This document shows positions 9,048-16,189 of a stretch of DNA of 64,000 bases, piece by piece; within the stretch, counting starts at the first letter, position 1; every line of letters begins with the position of its first letter. The stretch spans positions 124,001-188,000 of the forward strand of contig NZ_JAAMQU010000012.1 of NCBI RefSeq assembly GCF_013522925.1, written 5' to 3'. This stretch comes from Pseudomonas japonica. Its GTDB lineage: Bacteria > Pseudomonadota > Gammaproteobacteria > Pseudomonadales > Pseudomonadaceae. The notes beneath the pieces are model-generated. The model made no database searches, was not told the DNA's origin, and saw only the letters and a program-made list of their open reading frames with translations. Both the position numbers and the translations under genes were made by a program.

Positions 9048-9199
9048 CGACCAGGGGAGGAATCAGCAGAGCCACGGCGCCTTGTAGGTGTCCAGTAGCC
9101 GAATGGCTTCGTGGGCTCAACTGGCTATTCACACGCAAACGAAACGAGCTATCGCCAGCGAAGGGGTGCGATATCCTGAGGCGAGTCCATATCAAGCAC

Positions 9200-9219
9200 C
9201 ATTCTTGGCTCCAAGAATG
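9200..9219 (-). terminator. Hairpin downstream of the exporter gene
   Basis: A perfect nine-base inverted repeat, CATTCTTGG and CCAAGAATG, separated by two bases, lies 23 bp beyond the stop of the exporter gene. There is no uridine run after it on the minus strand, so termination is possible but not certain. Confidence 0.4.
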
Positions 9220-9241
9220 ATGAACAATCAGTAGGGTAACC

Positions 9242-10525
9242 TCACCGGAGATTAAATAAGGACTTTCGTTCCACCCATAGTAAGGACACCATGCAGATAA
9301 GGAAAGTAATTGCATAGGCGAAAAGGAGTGATGTGGGTGGTCTGTTGTCGAGAGCTCCGGAAAATATAATAGGAATATAGATGCAATAGACGGAAATATT
9401 TATCAGGATCTGCGGCCGAAGGCTGCTTCCCTTAGCGCGAAGGTGCGCGGTGATCAGCATGAGAGGGGCCGTCGAACCCAGGATAAGCGCTGTCCCGTGA
9501 CTGGCTTCAGAAACCTGCCCGGCTAAGCCCGGAGGTAGTCCATAAAATGGTAAAATTGCATCTCCAAAATACATGATGAGGAAAACTGCCGGTGCGAGAT
9601 TTATGGCCAATAATACAATAGGGTGAAATCCAAGTTTAATAGCTTTATTTCTGGTGACATAGATGGTGTGAATCTGTGCGAAGGCTGAAGCTGGTATCAG
9701 CAATAGCGAGACTATGCTCATTGCAATGGAGTATAGGGATACAAAGTCTTTGTCAATCAATAGAAGCCTAGCGTTAACTAAAAGAATAGCGAGGCGTTGA
9801 AATGCCAGTCCTATACCCATTGGGGCGCCTATTCTAAGCAGGTCACTGATTATTTTGTACTCAAAAGATTTAGATAAGAGACCTAGGCGCAGACATCTTG
9901 ATAGGTAGTAGGCTGACTCAAACACGGCACAGCCCAGCATCAATTCGGCTAGTTTGGTTGAGTAGTTGAGCGACTCCCATTGAAAATAGCCGAATGAGGA
10001 TACTACGACTAGAAAAGTAAACCCTAATGTGCGCCCAGTAGTGCTGGTCTTGTCTTTTAACCAAGCCTCAAAATATGAGTTGAAAAAGCCGTTAATTATG
10101 TAGAAGAACGTGTACGCTATGTAAAACCAAGAGAGGCGCGACGTTTGGTAATCAGAGGCGTAAGCTGCCAGCTGTGCAGAAGAGGCATAAAGTATTCCTG
10201 TACAAACTAAGCATGATATGCCGGACAAGGTTATTGCTGCTGCGAAGCTCGAGTTGAATACCCGCTGTCTATGCTCAGTGCTTGAAGGTGGTGGCAGGTT
10301 ACCAATCGCGTAAAATATAAATGTTGCTATCGTAGCCGGAAATATGAATGCAGAAGATATATAGCTGAAGAAAGAAAACTCATCGATATTTTTGTGGGCG
10401 AGTAGAATTCCGGCGAAAGTCAGGCCGATGTAGGGGAGGAATCTGTTGGCGCAGAATTTAAAAATGTTTTCCAGGTAGAAGTCTACGTAGCGCTTACCCG
10501 GGTTTTGCGAGCGGCTAAATACCAT
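9242..10525 (-). CDS. Multi-spanning membrane transporter of MATE/flippase type (island exporter)
   Basis: A 427-residue, strongly hydrophobic protein with roughly 10-12 membrane segments along its whole length and a basic C-terminus. The arrangement (paired six-helix halves, a central hydrophilic break near residues 210-220) resembles the MOP superfamily, which includes MATE efflux pumps and Wzx-type flippases; I cannot assign it to one branch by eye. It overlaps the kinase-like gene by 11 bases and ends the leftward island operon, so it probably exports or flips the cluster's product. Its base composition is much more AT-rich than that of the chromosome core, which fits horizontal origin. 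Confidence 0.62.
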   Translation of the reverse strand: MVFSRSQNPGKRYVDFYLENIFKFCANRFLPYIGLTFAGILLAHKNIDEFSFFSYISSAFIFPATIATFIFYAIGNLPPPSSTEHRQRVFNSSFAAAITLSGISCLVCTGILYASSAQLAAYASDYQTSRLSWFYIAYTFFYIINGFFNSYFEAWLKDKTSTTGRTLGFTFLVVVSSFGYFQWESLNYSTKLAELMLGCAVFESAYYLSRCLRLGLLSKSFEYKIISDLLRIGAPMGIGLAFQRLAILLVNARLLLIDKDFVSLYSIAMSIVSLLLIPASAFAQIHTIYVTRNKAIKLGFHPIVLLAINLAPAVFLIMYFGDAILPFYGLPPGLAGQVSEASHGTALILGSTAPLMLITAHLRAKGSSLRPQILINISVYCIYIPIIFSGALDNRPPTSLLFAYAITFLICMVSLLWVERKSLFNLR

Positions 10526-11192
10526 GGCTTGTCAATCTTTCCAGAACTTCATCGGCAATTATAAAAAGGGGTTTGTTGTCGGCCTCAATCACTATCCATT
10601 GGTGTTGTGCGGCCAAGTCCAGATAGATGTCCCTGAGAGTATTTTGGTATGCGATAAAATCTTTCTTTGAGGAACCTCGCAGCCCATCCATTCCACCACT
10701 TTCAGAATAACCAAAAACCTTTTTACGCTCTGCGGCAACTTCGGGCTTAATGTCGATAAACACGACGGGGTTAGGCTGCGTGAGGCTTTGAAGTGCTGTG
10801 AGCATTGCTTTGTACATATAGTCAGACTTCAGCCTATACCGTACAAGGTATTTATAGCACCAGCTCTCCATAAAAATGCTATCGCCTTGCGCAAGGGCCG
10901 GTTTTATTTGGGTGTTATCTATTACATGGAACCATGAGGCAAGGAGGTGTAGCCAAAGCATGTCGCCGAGCTCACCCATCGGAGCTCCAGAAGGGTATTC
11001 CCATAAAATGCTTCGAATGCAAGCAATATGGCTGTCTGTGTATGGAGAAAAGTTAGGCGGATATTTTTTATCTACTAGCCTGAGAGGAGGACGGCTTTTT
11101 TCTCTAAGTATGGGGCCAATGATTTCAAACAGACTGGATTTCCCGGAACCGTCCAAACCTTCGAAAGTAATAAAAAGCTGATCTTTTAACAT
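10515..11192 (-). CDS. Thymidylate-kinase-like P-loop nucleotide kinase (island)
   Basis: A 225-residue protein starting with a dTMP-kinase-type P loop, FITFEGLDGSGKSS (about residues 7-20), and having an FIDIKPEVAAERKK stretch in the LID region. The family's usual DR(Y/H) substrate motif is not evident; ESWCYKY stands in about its place, so the substrate may not be dTMP. It overlaps both neighbours (11 and 7 bases), showing a single translation-coupled operon. A housekeeping tmk belongs elsewhere in the genome, so this copy is probably a specialised nucleotide kinase of the island pathway; that is inference. Confidence 0.68.
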   Translation of the reverse strand: MLKDQLFITFEGLDGSGKSSLFEIIGPILREKSRPPLRLVDKKYPPNFSPYTDSHIACIRSILWEYPSGAPMGELGDMLWLHLLASWFHVIDNTQIKPALAQGDSIFMESWCYKYLVRYRLKSDYMYKAMLTALQSLTQPNPVVFIDIKPEVAAERKKVFGYSESGGMDGLRGSSKKDFIAYQNTLRDIYLDLAAQHQWIVIEADNKPLFIIADEVLERLTSHGI

Positions 11193-12283
11193 GTTAGTCC
11201 CTGGTAATGGCTGAAGTCGAATTGACGTACCATGAACGCCCCTACAGAACCCATAGCCGTCAAATATTGCAGCGCGAGAGCGCTGGGAATGTTTATAGTG
11301 CTTGCGGAATTTTCAAGGATGGTTGTAACGGACATTGAGTTATCTATCAAAGCCCACAACTTCGCAGCCTCTTCGGGTAACTGAAGAACAGGTGTGGATA
11401 CCTGCATGAGGTAAAGATCTCCGTCCCGCTTGATTAACCTATGCATCGGGGATTTCTCCAGGATCATCATGTCTTGTACAGTCGCTGATATAGCTAGACG
11501 GGATGACCAGTCGAAGGCTTGTAATTTACCGGGAGAAAGGTAGGCGTAGTCACAGATAGTTTGGTGAAAGCGAAAAGCTCGGGCAAGGTATTTGGATACG
11601 GAAGGCTCATCACTTAAGGGGATATTGGATGTGAGTTCCATAAACTCACGCAGGGCGGGATGCTCCGAACCGAGCAGCGTTCTTCCGTAGACAATTTGCC
11701 ATTTCTCCAACAGTGAGGTTCCGCCTTCAAGAACAATTAGCCGGTTTAAAGCCTGCTTAACGGCATGATGTGCATTCACTGCAGCTGACGAGTGATCATC
11801 GACTTTTAGAAGACCCACCGATACCTGTAATGATCTTTCTGTGTACATCAAGCAAAGCTCGGACAGGCGTGCTTGCAAGGTTTTTTTGGTAAGCTGATTC
11901 TTTAAGTATTGGAATGAGTCGGCACCTTCTAGGCAAATTCCCGTGTGGACCCGGTGGCATAATAATAACTCATAGGGAGAGATAGCGGATAGATCCTCAC
12001 CTCGCGTGACCTTATCAAATATTTGAAGCAGCTTTGAGCTGCTTAAGCTGGTGACTTCAATTGGACGGTCAAAACCGTTCAATAGGACTTCCTGTTCGTG
12101 ACACTCCTTATATATAGCGTATACATCGTAGTCCGACGATGGGGTTGAAAGGCCTTCGGCTACCGACCCAGAAATAAAAACTATTTCCGGGGAGTGACTG
12201 GTTAAGAAATTTGACCGCAGGAAGCCATGCAGCTGATGCAGGTGTGAAGCGTTGTCAAGATTATTTTCGTGAATGCTTGTCAC
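11186..12283 (-). CDS. Nucleotidyltransferase with C-terminal PqqD-like (RiPP-recognition-like) domain
   Basis: A 365-residue protein. Near residues 34-52 it has the nucleotidyltransferase signature GSVAEGLSTPSSDYDVY (GS, then DxD), as in KNT/MNT-type enzymes. A helical middle part follows (for example VNAHHAVKQALNRL). The last 75 or so residues (from about 286: RLIKRDGDLYLMQV, PEEAAKLWALID, then a helix-rich tail) follow the pattern of PqqD-like domains, which bind leader peptides in many RiPP pathways. That reading is by eye and needs a profile search. It is the first gene of the leftward operon, facing the peptide gene across a 343-bp gap. A domain-fused enzyme that recognises and nucleotidylates the neighbouring peptide is my hypothesis. 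Confidence 0.6.
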   Translation of the reverse strand: MTSIHENNLDNASHLHQLHGFLRSNFLTSHSPEIVFISGSVAEGLSTPSSDYDVYAIYKECHEQEVLLNGFDRPIEVTSLSSSKLLQIFDKVTRGEDLSAISPYELLLCHRVHTGICLEGADSFQYLKNQLTKKTLQARLSELCLMYTERSLQVSVGLLKVDDHSSAAVNAHHAVKQALNRLIVLEGGTSLLEKWQIVYGRTLLGSEHPALREFMELTSNIPLSDEPSVSKYLARAFRFHQTICDYAYLSPGKLQAFDWSSRLAISATVQDMMILEKSPMHRLIKRDGDLYLMQVSTPVLQLPEEAAKLWALIDNSMSVTTILENSASTINIPSALALQYLTAMGSVGAFMVRQFDFSHYQGLTC

Positions 12284-12626
12284 TATAGGTTTCCTGTGGG
12301 TGTGTTGTGAGCTTCATTGCGACATTGAGGGACTCGACATGTCTTCGCTGTACGCATTTACTAGTGTGCCATTGCCGACTATCAAGTTTGTTGACGTGGG
12401 TCAGGATAATATTAGTTCTCGTTGCCAGTGGGATAGCGAGCTCCGCCTCCCCAGATAACTATAAGGGAAACTAGAACTGTTAGGCCTTGACTGTTAGGGC
12501 TTGTTCGAATAAGGAGGCGTTGTAAAGCTCGGCTATAGCTGACGCAGATCAATTCCCTTGGTAACGATGCGTGCTAATTTTCTTCTGGAACGCAATTCCG
12601 CGTTCATGAAAAGCGGGAGTAGGTAT
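12284..12626. promoter_or_regulatory. Divergent intergenic region of the island
   Basis: This gap of 343 bases separates the leftward and rightward island operons and must contain both promoters. Candidate -35 elements TTGACG (12391-12396) and TTGACT (12487-12492) read rightward but lack a good -10 at 17 bases, so I name no promoter. Small open frames here (for example 12273-12458) lack ribosome sites. The peptide frame itself can be read from further upstream (TTG 12558, ATG 12567, ATG 12606). Confidence 0.4.
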
Positions 12627-12740
12627 ATGCCTATCAGAGTACTGCAAGTCCCAGAGCAAAAAGCGTTGATCGCCAAGCTCACCTTTACATCAAGCGGCGG
12701 CGGCGGCGGGGGCGGGGGCGTAGCCTCTAAACTTAAGTAA
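12627..12740 (+). CDS. Putative precursor peptide with eight-glycine tract
   Basis: A 37-residue frame. The ATG at 12627 is preceded by GGGAG (12615-12619) at seven bases, the best ribosome site in this area. Residues 1-23 form a leader-like stretch with hydrophobic and charged residues (MPIRVLQVPEQKALIAKL), then TFTSS, eight glycines (residues 24-31, bases 12696-12719) and a short VASKLK tail. It lies 20 bp upstream of, and in the same direction as, the phosphorylase-like gene, and faces the gene with the PqqD-like domain. Size, composition and position suit a ribosomally made, modified peptide. No known family is recognised; upstream in-frame starts would give 44 or 57 residues. Confidence 0.5.
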   Translation: MPIRVLQVPEQKALIAKLTFTSSGGGGGGGGVASKLK

Positions 12741-12760
12741 GCTGCTGGTCAAGGATAGTC

Positions 12761-14092
12761 ATGACACAGGGAGGTGTCGCCACCGCTCGGTGCGGTGTCT
12801 CTGCCACGTCGGGAGTAATTGTGTTCAGTGAAATGGTGCAGGTCTTTGTAAATCCAATTTTCCCAAACGACCATTCAATGGGGAGTGACAATTTTCTAAG
12901 ATATGTGCGCTCAAAAATCACAAACGAACAATTTGCCCTCCTGTCTATCGCGGTGTGTAATGATTTTTCTATAGAGTGTCACTCGTTCTTTGATGAGGAT
13001 TTTGATGCTTTCTTGAAAATAAACGAGCTTAGCGTCTTGAGTATGTTAAAGCCTCTCGCGTTTAACTATGAAAAGACCGCAAATTTTAAACGTCCATGCT
13101 GGGCTCTAGTGGAAAAAGCAGAGGGTGAAAGGTGTCTGATTATTAGCGTATCTCCAACTAGAGAATATCTGCGCCAATACTCATTGATAGTTCAAACTGC
13201 CATCCTTTTTCTATGCCCGAAAGGGCAGGCTGCTACGAAATATGAAAGGGCTGCACGAGCAGCGGCCGCAATGCGCGTTTTTTATTACCCAAAAATTGCA
13301 GGCAGCTTTTCCGACATGCTTGGTTTGGGTTGTTTCCTGGAGCGTACGCGTTCGGGTAACGATGTGTATATTATAGGGGAGGGTGAGAAAGCGTTCCGCG
13401 ATGTTATTCAGCATGACGGTGTTGGCGTCGTTTCGCATGACGCATTGTCTTTTAGAGTAGTGGATATAAATTTGCCTGGTGTCAAGTTTAGAGTTCGGAT
13501 AGTTTCGGTGAAGCATTCTTTTTGGGGTAGTGCTGCAGGCAACGTAGCAAGGGTTTGCGCGCAAATCGGCACCGCAAAAGGGGTGATTTACATAGCCAAG
13601 CTTGGTGCTATTTCCGCCCGGATAAATATTTTCGATATGGTCTCCCCGTCTCGTTTTCTGCTTTGGGATCGGGGCAAATTGCGGGATGTATCTGCACCGC
13701 CGCCCTTCATCCCAGATGAAGCTCTGCATGAGATGAGGATAGCAGCTACCGTGCATGCTACGCTTCCAACGCTTGTGGAGGAAACGCATGTTCTTTTAAA
13801 CCATTTTGCTGCTTTCGGTGCTGAAACTGTTGATAACGAAATCGCTTTTATTGCCAAGGAAATTGCGGGAGTAAATGAAGGTTTGGATGTCCCGGTGCGG
13901 TTTTCATGCCTCCATATAGTCACTGATAAACCATCCTCAAACGTCGTGGCTGACTCGCGGGCGACGAAGTCTATCGAAGTTAATCATCTATTAAGCAAGG
14001 ATGATCTTCACTATCGTAGACTTAAGCAAAGTCATCATCGCCGATTTGTGTCTGTATTATTGCGTGTTATGGCTATTGGGGATGTTGTATGA
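12761..14092 (+). CDS. Nucleoside-phosphorylase-like protein (island), function unknown
   Basis: A 443-residue protein with an AAGGA ribosome site five bases before its ATG. The N-terminal half (about 1-200) is unlike anything I know. The C-terminal half has the order of motifs seen in the PNP/MTA-nucleosidase fold: a GNVARVCAQIG stretch followed by a hydrophobic strand, then VSPSRFL in place of the usual GDIV segment, then AETVDNEIAFIAKE, matching the EtaxVDMEtaa ribose-binding helix, and finally HIVTDKP in place of the catalytic aspartate strand. The methionine that usually binds ribose is replaced by asparagine, so activity is uncertain. It overlaps the aminotransferase gene as ATGA. Confidence 0.5.
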   Translation: MTQGGVATARCGVSATSGVIVFSEMVQVFVNPIFPNDHSMGSDNFLRYVRSKITNEQFALLSIAVCNDFSIECHSFFDEDFDAFLKINELSVLSMLKPLAFNYEKTANFKRPCWALVEKAEGERCLIISVSPTREYLRQYSLIVQTAILFLCPKGQAATKYERAARAAAAMRVFYYPKIAGSFSDMLGLGCFLERTRSGNDVYIIGEGEKAFRDVIQHDGVGVVSHDALSFRVVDINLPGVKFRVRIVSVKHSFWGSAAGNVARVCAQIGTAKGVIYIAKLGAISARINIFDMVSPSRFLLWDRGKLRDVSAPPPFIPDEALHEMRIAATVHATLPTLVEETHVLLNHFAAFGAETVDNEIAFIAKEIAGVNEGLDVPVRFSCLHIVTDKPSSNVVADSRATKSIEVNHLLSKDDLHYRRLKQSHHRRFVSVLLRVMAIGDVV

Positions 14093-15198
14093 GTGGTTCT
14101 AGTTATGAAAAGTTCTTCGATGCGCATGTGGCATCGTACTTTAGATCCCTAGAGCGCGCGTTTGATACTCGAAAGATCTCGGGGACATCGCTGGCGGTTG
14201 CTTGTTATGAGGCGGATCTTAGAAATTGGTTTGGAGTTGAATTTGCTCTTCCGCTCGCTTCTGGGTCTGCCGCCGTGTACATGGCTCTGCGTGCTTTAGG
14301 GATAGGGCCTGGGGATCGAGTGGCCGTTAGTGCGCTGGCGCCGATCCCTACTATTCTGCCTATTCTTCACATAGGGGCAAAGCCCGTATTTGTGGACGTT
14401 GCGCCTGGCAGTTTCTTTTTTGATATCAAGGATCTAAAAAAAGTCTTGAGGCAAAGGCCGAAGGCAGTGCTTGCTGTGGCGTTATGGGGATACCCTGTTC
14501 TTACCTGGGAATTCTTAAGCTTGATAGCTGAACAAGGCCTCTCGTTGATCGAAGATTCAGCCCACGCTCATGGAACAGTTGAGCTCGGAAGGCTGTCAGG
14601 CACGATAGGGGATATCGGCTGTTTTAGCACTCATGAGAATAAATTGCTATCAACCGGTGAGGGTGGGTTTGTTCTAACTCACGAGCGAAGTTTTCATGAA
14701 GCTATGCATTCCTTCGCTCATCTCGGATATTGCGGTGGGGAGTATATAGGGTTCAATTTCAAGCTCAGTGCTCCTCAAGCCGTTTTAGGTAGCGATAGAT
14801 TGTGTCGACTAAAAGATCAGCTTTCGGCGCGGAGAGCTGTCGCTCAGCAAATTAAAGATTCACTCAATATTCCGGATTTTATCCGAGAAGTACCTGTTGC
14901 TCAAAGCTCCTCTGCAAATTTTTACAATTTGGGCCTAATTATAGACGCGCCTGAAAGGCGTGTTCAAGATTTTAGAGTTTTTTGCCATCAGAGTAACGTG
15001 CCTACCAATGCAGTAAAATATAACCTAAAGCCCACCTATAGATATCCTCTGTTTACCGATTTCTCCCGGGCATGCCCAGCTGCCGAAAAGCTTGCAGGGC
15101 AAGTTACCTCCCTCCCTTGTCTGCCTGATTTTTCGGAAGAAGATATTGACCACGTAACTTCTGTATTTAATAGGGGGCTGAAGATGTTTTTATCCTGA
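14089..15198 (+). CDS. DegT/DnrJ/EryC1-type PLP aminotransferase (island)
   Basis: A 369-residue fold-type I aminotransferase. Visible are the N-terminal substrate/PLP segment with ASGSAAVYMALRALG, the aspartate that binds the pyridine nitrogen in SLIEDSAHAHG, and the Schiff-base lysine in STHENKLLSTGEGGF, followed by the FNFKLS segment. This family transaminates keto-sugars attached to nucleotides or makes amino-sugar and aminocyclitol parts of natural products. It is translationally coupled to the phosphorylase-like gene (ATGA overlap) and ends only 6 bp before the right-hand 219-bp repeat. Confidence 0.85.
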   Translation: MSGSSYEKFFDAHVASYFRSLERAFDTRKISGTSLAVACYEADLRNWFGVEFALPLASGSAAVYMALRALGIGPGDRVAVSALAPIPTILPILHIGAKPVFVDVAPGSFFFDIKDLKKVLRQRPKAVLAVALWGYPVLTWEFLSLIAEQGLSLIEDSAHAHGTVELGRLSGTIGDIGCFSTHENKLLSTGEGGFVLTHERSFHEAMHSFAHLGYCGGEYIGFNFKLSAPQAVLGSDRLCRLKDQLSARRAVAQQIKDSLNIPDFIREVPVAQSSSANFYNLGLIIDAPERRVQDFRVFCHQSNVPTNAVKYNLKPTYRYPLFTDFSRACPAAEKLAGQVTSLPCLPDFSEEDIDHVTSVFNRGLKMFLS

Positions 15199-15204
15199 CC
15201 CCCC

Positions 15205-15362
15205 GCGCCGATATCAGTGGCCAGGTAATGCCCATTGCCCGTGCGGGCATGGTCCCCGTGGCCATGGGTGATCACCGAGCGAGGCACCGGCCGCCACGGG
15301 TCGATGTAAAAATCACCGGCCGTGCAATACAAGCCTTCGGGGCGTGCGATAACAAGGTCCAT
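15205..15362 (-). pseudogene. Truncated 5' fragment of the ligase-associated exonuclease gene
   Basis: A second copy of the first 52 or so codons of the exonuclease gene (from the ATG at 15362), identical to the intact copy at protein level up to the ATDIGAG segment, where it meets the island end and runs into unrelated sequence. All five base differences from the intact copy are at third codon positions, so this fragment shows no sign of decay under relaxed selection. It marks the outer boundary of the island. Confidence 0.92.
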
Positions 15363-15423
15363 GGGCGGCTTCGCTGACACGGGCTTGTTTGTTCAGAGCG
15401 GTTGGGGTTGGGGGAAGTTGCAC
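15205..15423. repeat. Island-flanking direct repeat, right copy (219 bp)
   Basis: The partner of 8829-9047, in the same orientation, with eight mismatches and no gaps. The in-frame upstream TTG of the left copy (9004) reads GTG here. Matching ends at 15423; the flank beyond it is presumably the original upstream region of the exonuclease gene. Confidence 0.95.
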
Positions 15424-15449
15424 TAGGTGGTTATGGTGGGGCTCGCTCA

Positions 15450-15547
15450 CCTGTGGGAGGCACCTATCTTGAGCGGTTTTCTTAAGCCTTCTTTCGCGAG
15501 CTACGCCTTCGGCTGCGCCGGAAGGCCGGCCCCCCGTCTCCCACAGG
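15450..15547. repeat. REP/REPIN-like inverted repeat
   Basis: CCTGTGGGAG at 15450-15459 and its exact reverse complement CTCCCACAGG at 15538-15547 enclose an inner hairpin (GCCTTC at 15505-15510 with GAAGGC at 15521-15526). Paired palindromes of this kind are abundant extragenic elements in Pseudomonas. Confidence 0.6.
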
Positions 15548-15637
15548 GGGTGGTGCGGTGAGTTCAATCTGTGGGAAGCGGGCGAAGTGAGGCGCGCCCT
15601 AGAAGTTGGACATCCATCCAACCTCTGGGGTGTGTTC

Positions 15638-16189
15638 ATGAGCAAGTACAGTACGCAGTTCAAGCTTTCAGCGATCGGCGCCTTCCTCTCTGGCGCCTAC
15701 GGTTTTCGCCGCGTTGGCGCCGACTTCGGCGTTGATCCCACGCTGCTGCGCCGCTGGATTGCGGCCTATAGGCAACATGGCGAGCAGGGTGTCACGCCGC
15801 GTGCGCGCCAGTCGTACACCACCGAATTCAAGCTGATGGTGCTGCAAACGAAGTGGCGCGATCACCTATCGCTTCGAGAGGTCGCGGCCCTGTTCAACCT
15901 CGGCTGTTCCAGCCAGGTGGGCAGATGGGAGCGTGAGTATTACAGTAGCGCCATCGAAGCCCCGCGCCCGGGGCCCCAGGGATTGCCTGTTGTCATGTCC
16001 AAGCCGAAATTTCCAAAACCCCAGACGCCCATTCCATCCGAGTCGATCAAGGATGAAGACCTGACCCATGACCAGTTGCTGGCCAGGCTGTACCAGGCTC
16101 GGGTGGAGAACGCTTACCTAAAAAAGTTGAAGGCGTTAAGGGAGGAAAAGGAAAGGCAGGCGGCAGCCGGGAAGAAAAAGCCCGGATAG
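15638..16189 (+). CDS. IS3-family transposase OrfA (helix-turn-helix protein)
   Basis: A 183-residue OrfA carrying two helix-turn-helix segments (AIGAFLSGAYGFRRVGADFG with LLRRWIAAYRQHG; LREVAALFNLGCSSQVGRWE) that bind the inverted repeats, and a C-terminal leucine-rich, lysine-rich helix. The start is the ATG at 15638. Before its stop comes GAAAAAG, the typical slippage site for making the OrfAB fusion transposase by a -1 frameshift. Confidence 0.85.
   Translation: MSKYSTQFKLSAIGAFLSGAYGFRRVGADFGVDPTLLRRWIAAYRQHGEQGVTPRARQSYTTEFKLMVLQTKWRDHLSLREVAALFNLGCSSQVGRWEREYYSSAIEAPRPGPQGLPVVMSKPKFPKPQTPIPSESIKDEDLTHDQLLARLYQARVENAYLKKLKALREEKERQAAAGKKKPG

Larger units (their letters stand above)
9048..15204. 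other. Genomic island between exonuclease-gene repeats: candidate peptide/nucleotide biosynthetic cluster
   Basis: A 6.2-kb stretch visibly richer in A and T than its surroundings, bounded exactly by the two 219-bp repeats. It holds six genes in two divergent operons: leftward a nucleotidyltransferase/PqqD-like protein, a thymidylate-kinase-like protein and a membrane exporter; rightward a glycine-tract peptide, a nucleoside-phosphorylase-like protein and a DegT-type aminotransferase. No integrase, transposase or resolvase lies inside it. Entry by homologous recombination through the exonuclease gene fits best. The block 9048-9241, before the first stop codon, carries only a hairpin that I can recognise. 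Confidence 0.75.

Noticed and set aside
11186..12283. MNT/HEPN toxin-antitoxin system
   Set aside because: A nucleotidyltransferase signature is present, but no separate HEPN partner with the RxxxxH motif follows, the protein is twice the MNT size and has a C-terminal extra domain.
12273..12458. A 61-codon frame in the divergent region of the island
   Set aside because: No ribosome site, start inside the nucleotidyltransferase gene's 5' end, and no recognisable pattern; probably noncoding.
8829..15423. The 219-bp repeats as an attachment site or transposon target duplication
   Set aside because: They are far too long for a target duplication, differ at 3.7% of sites, and no integrase or transposase lies between them; homologous recombination fits better.
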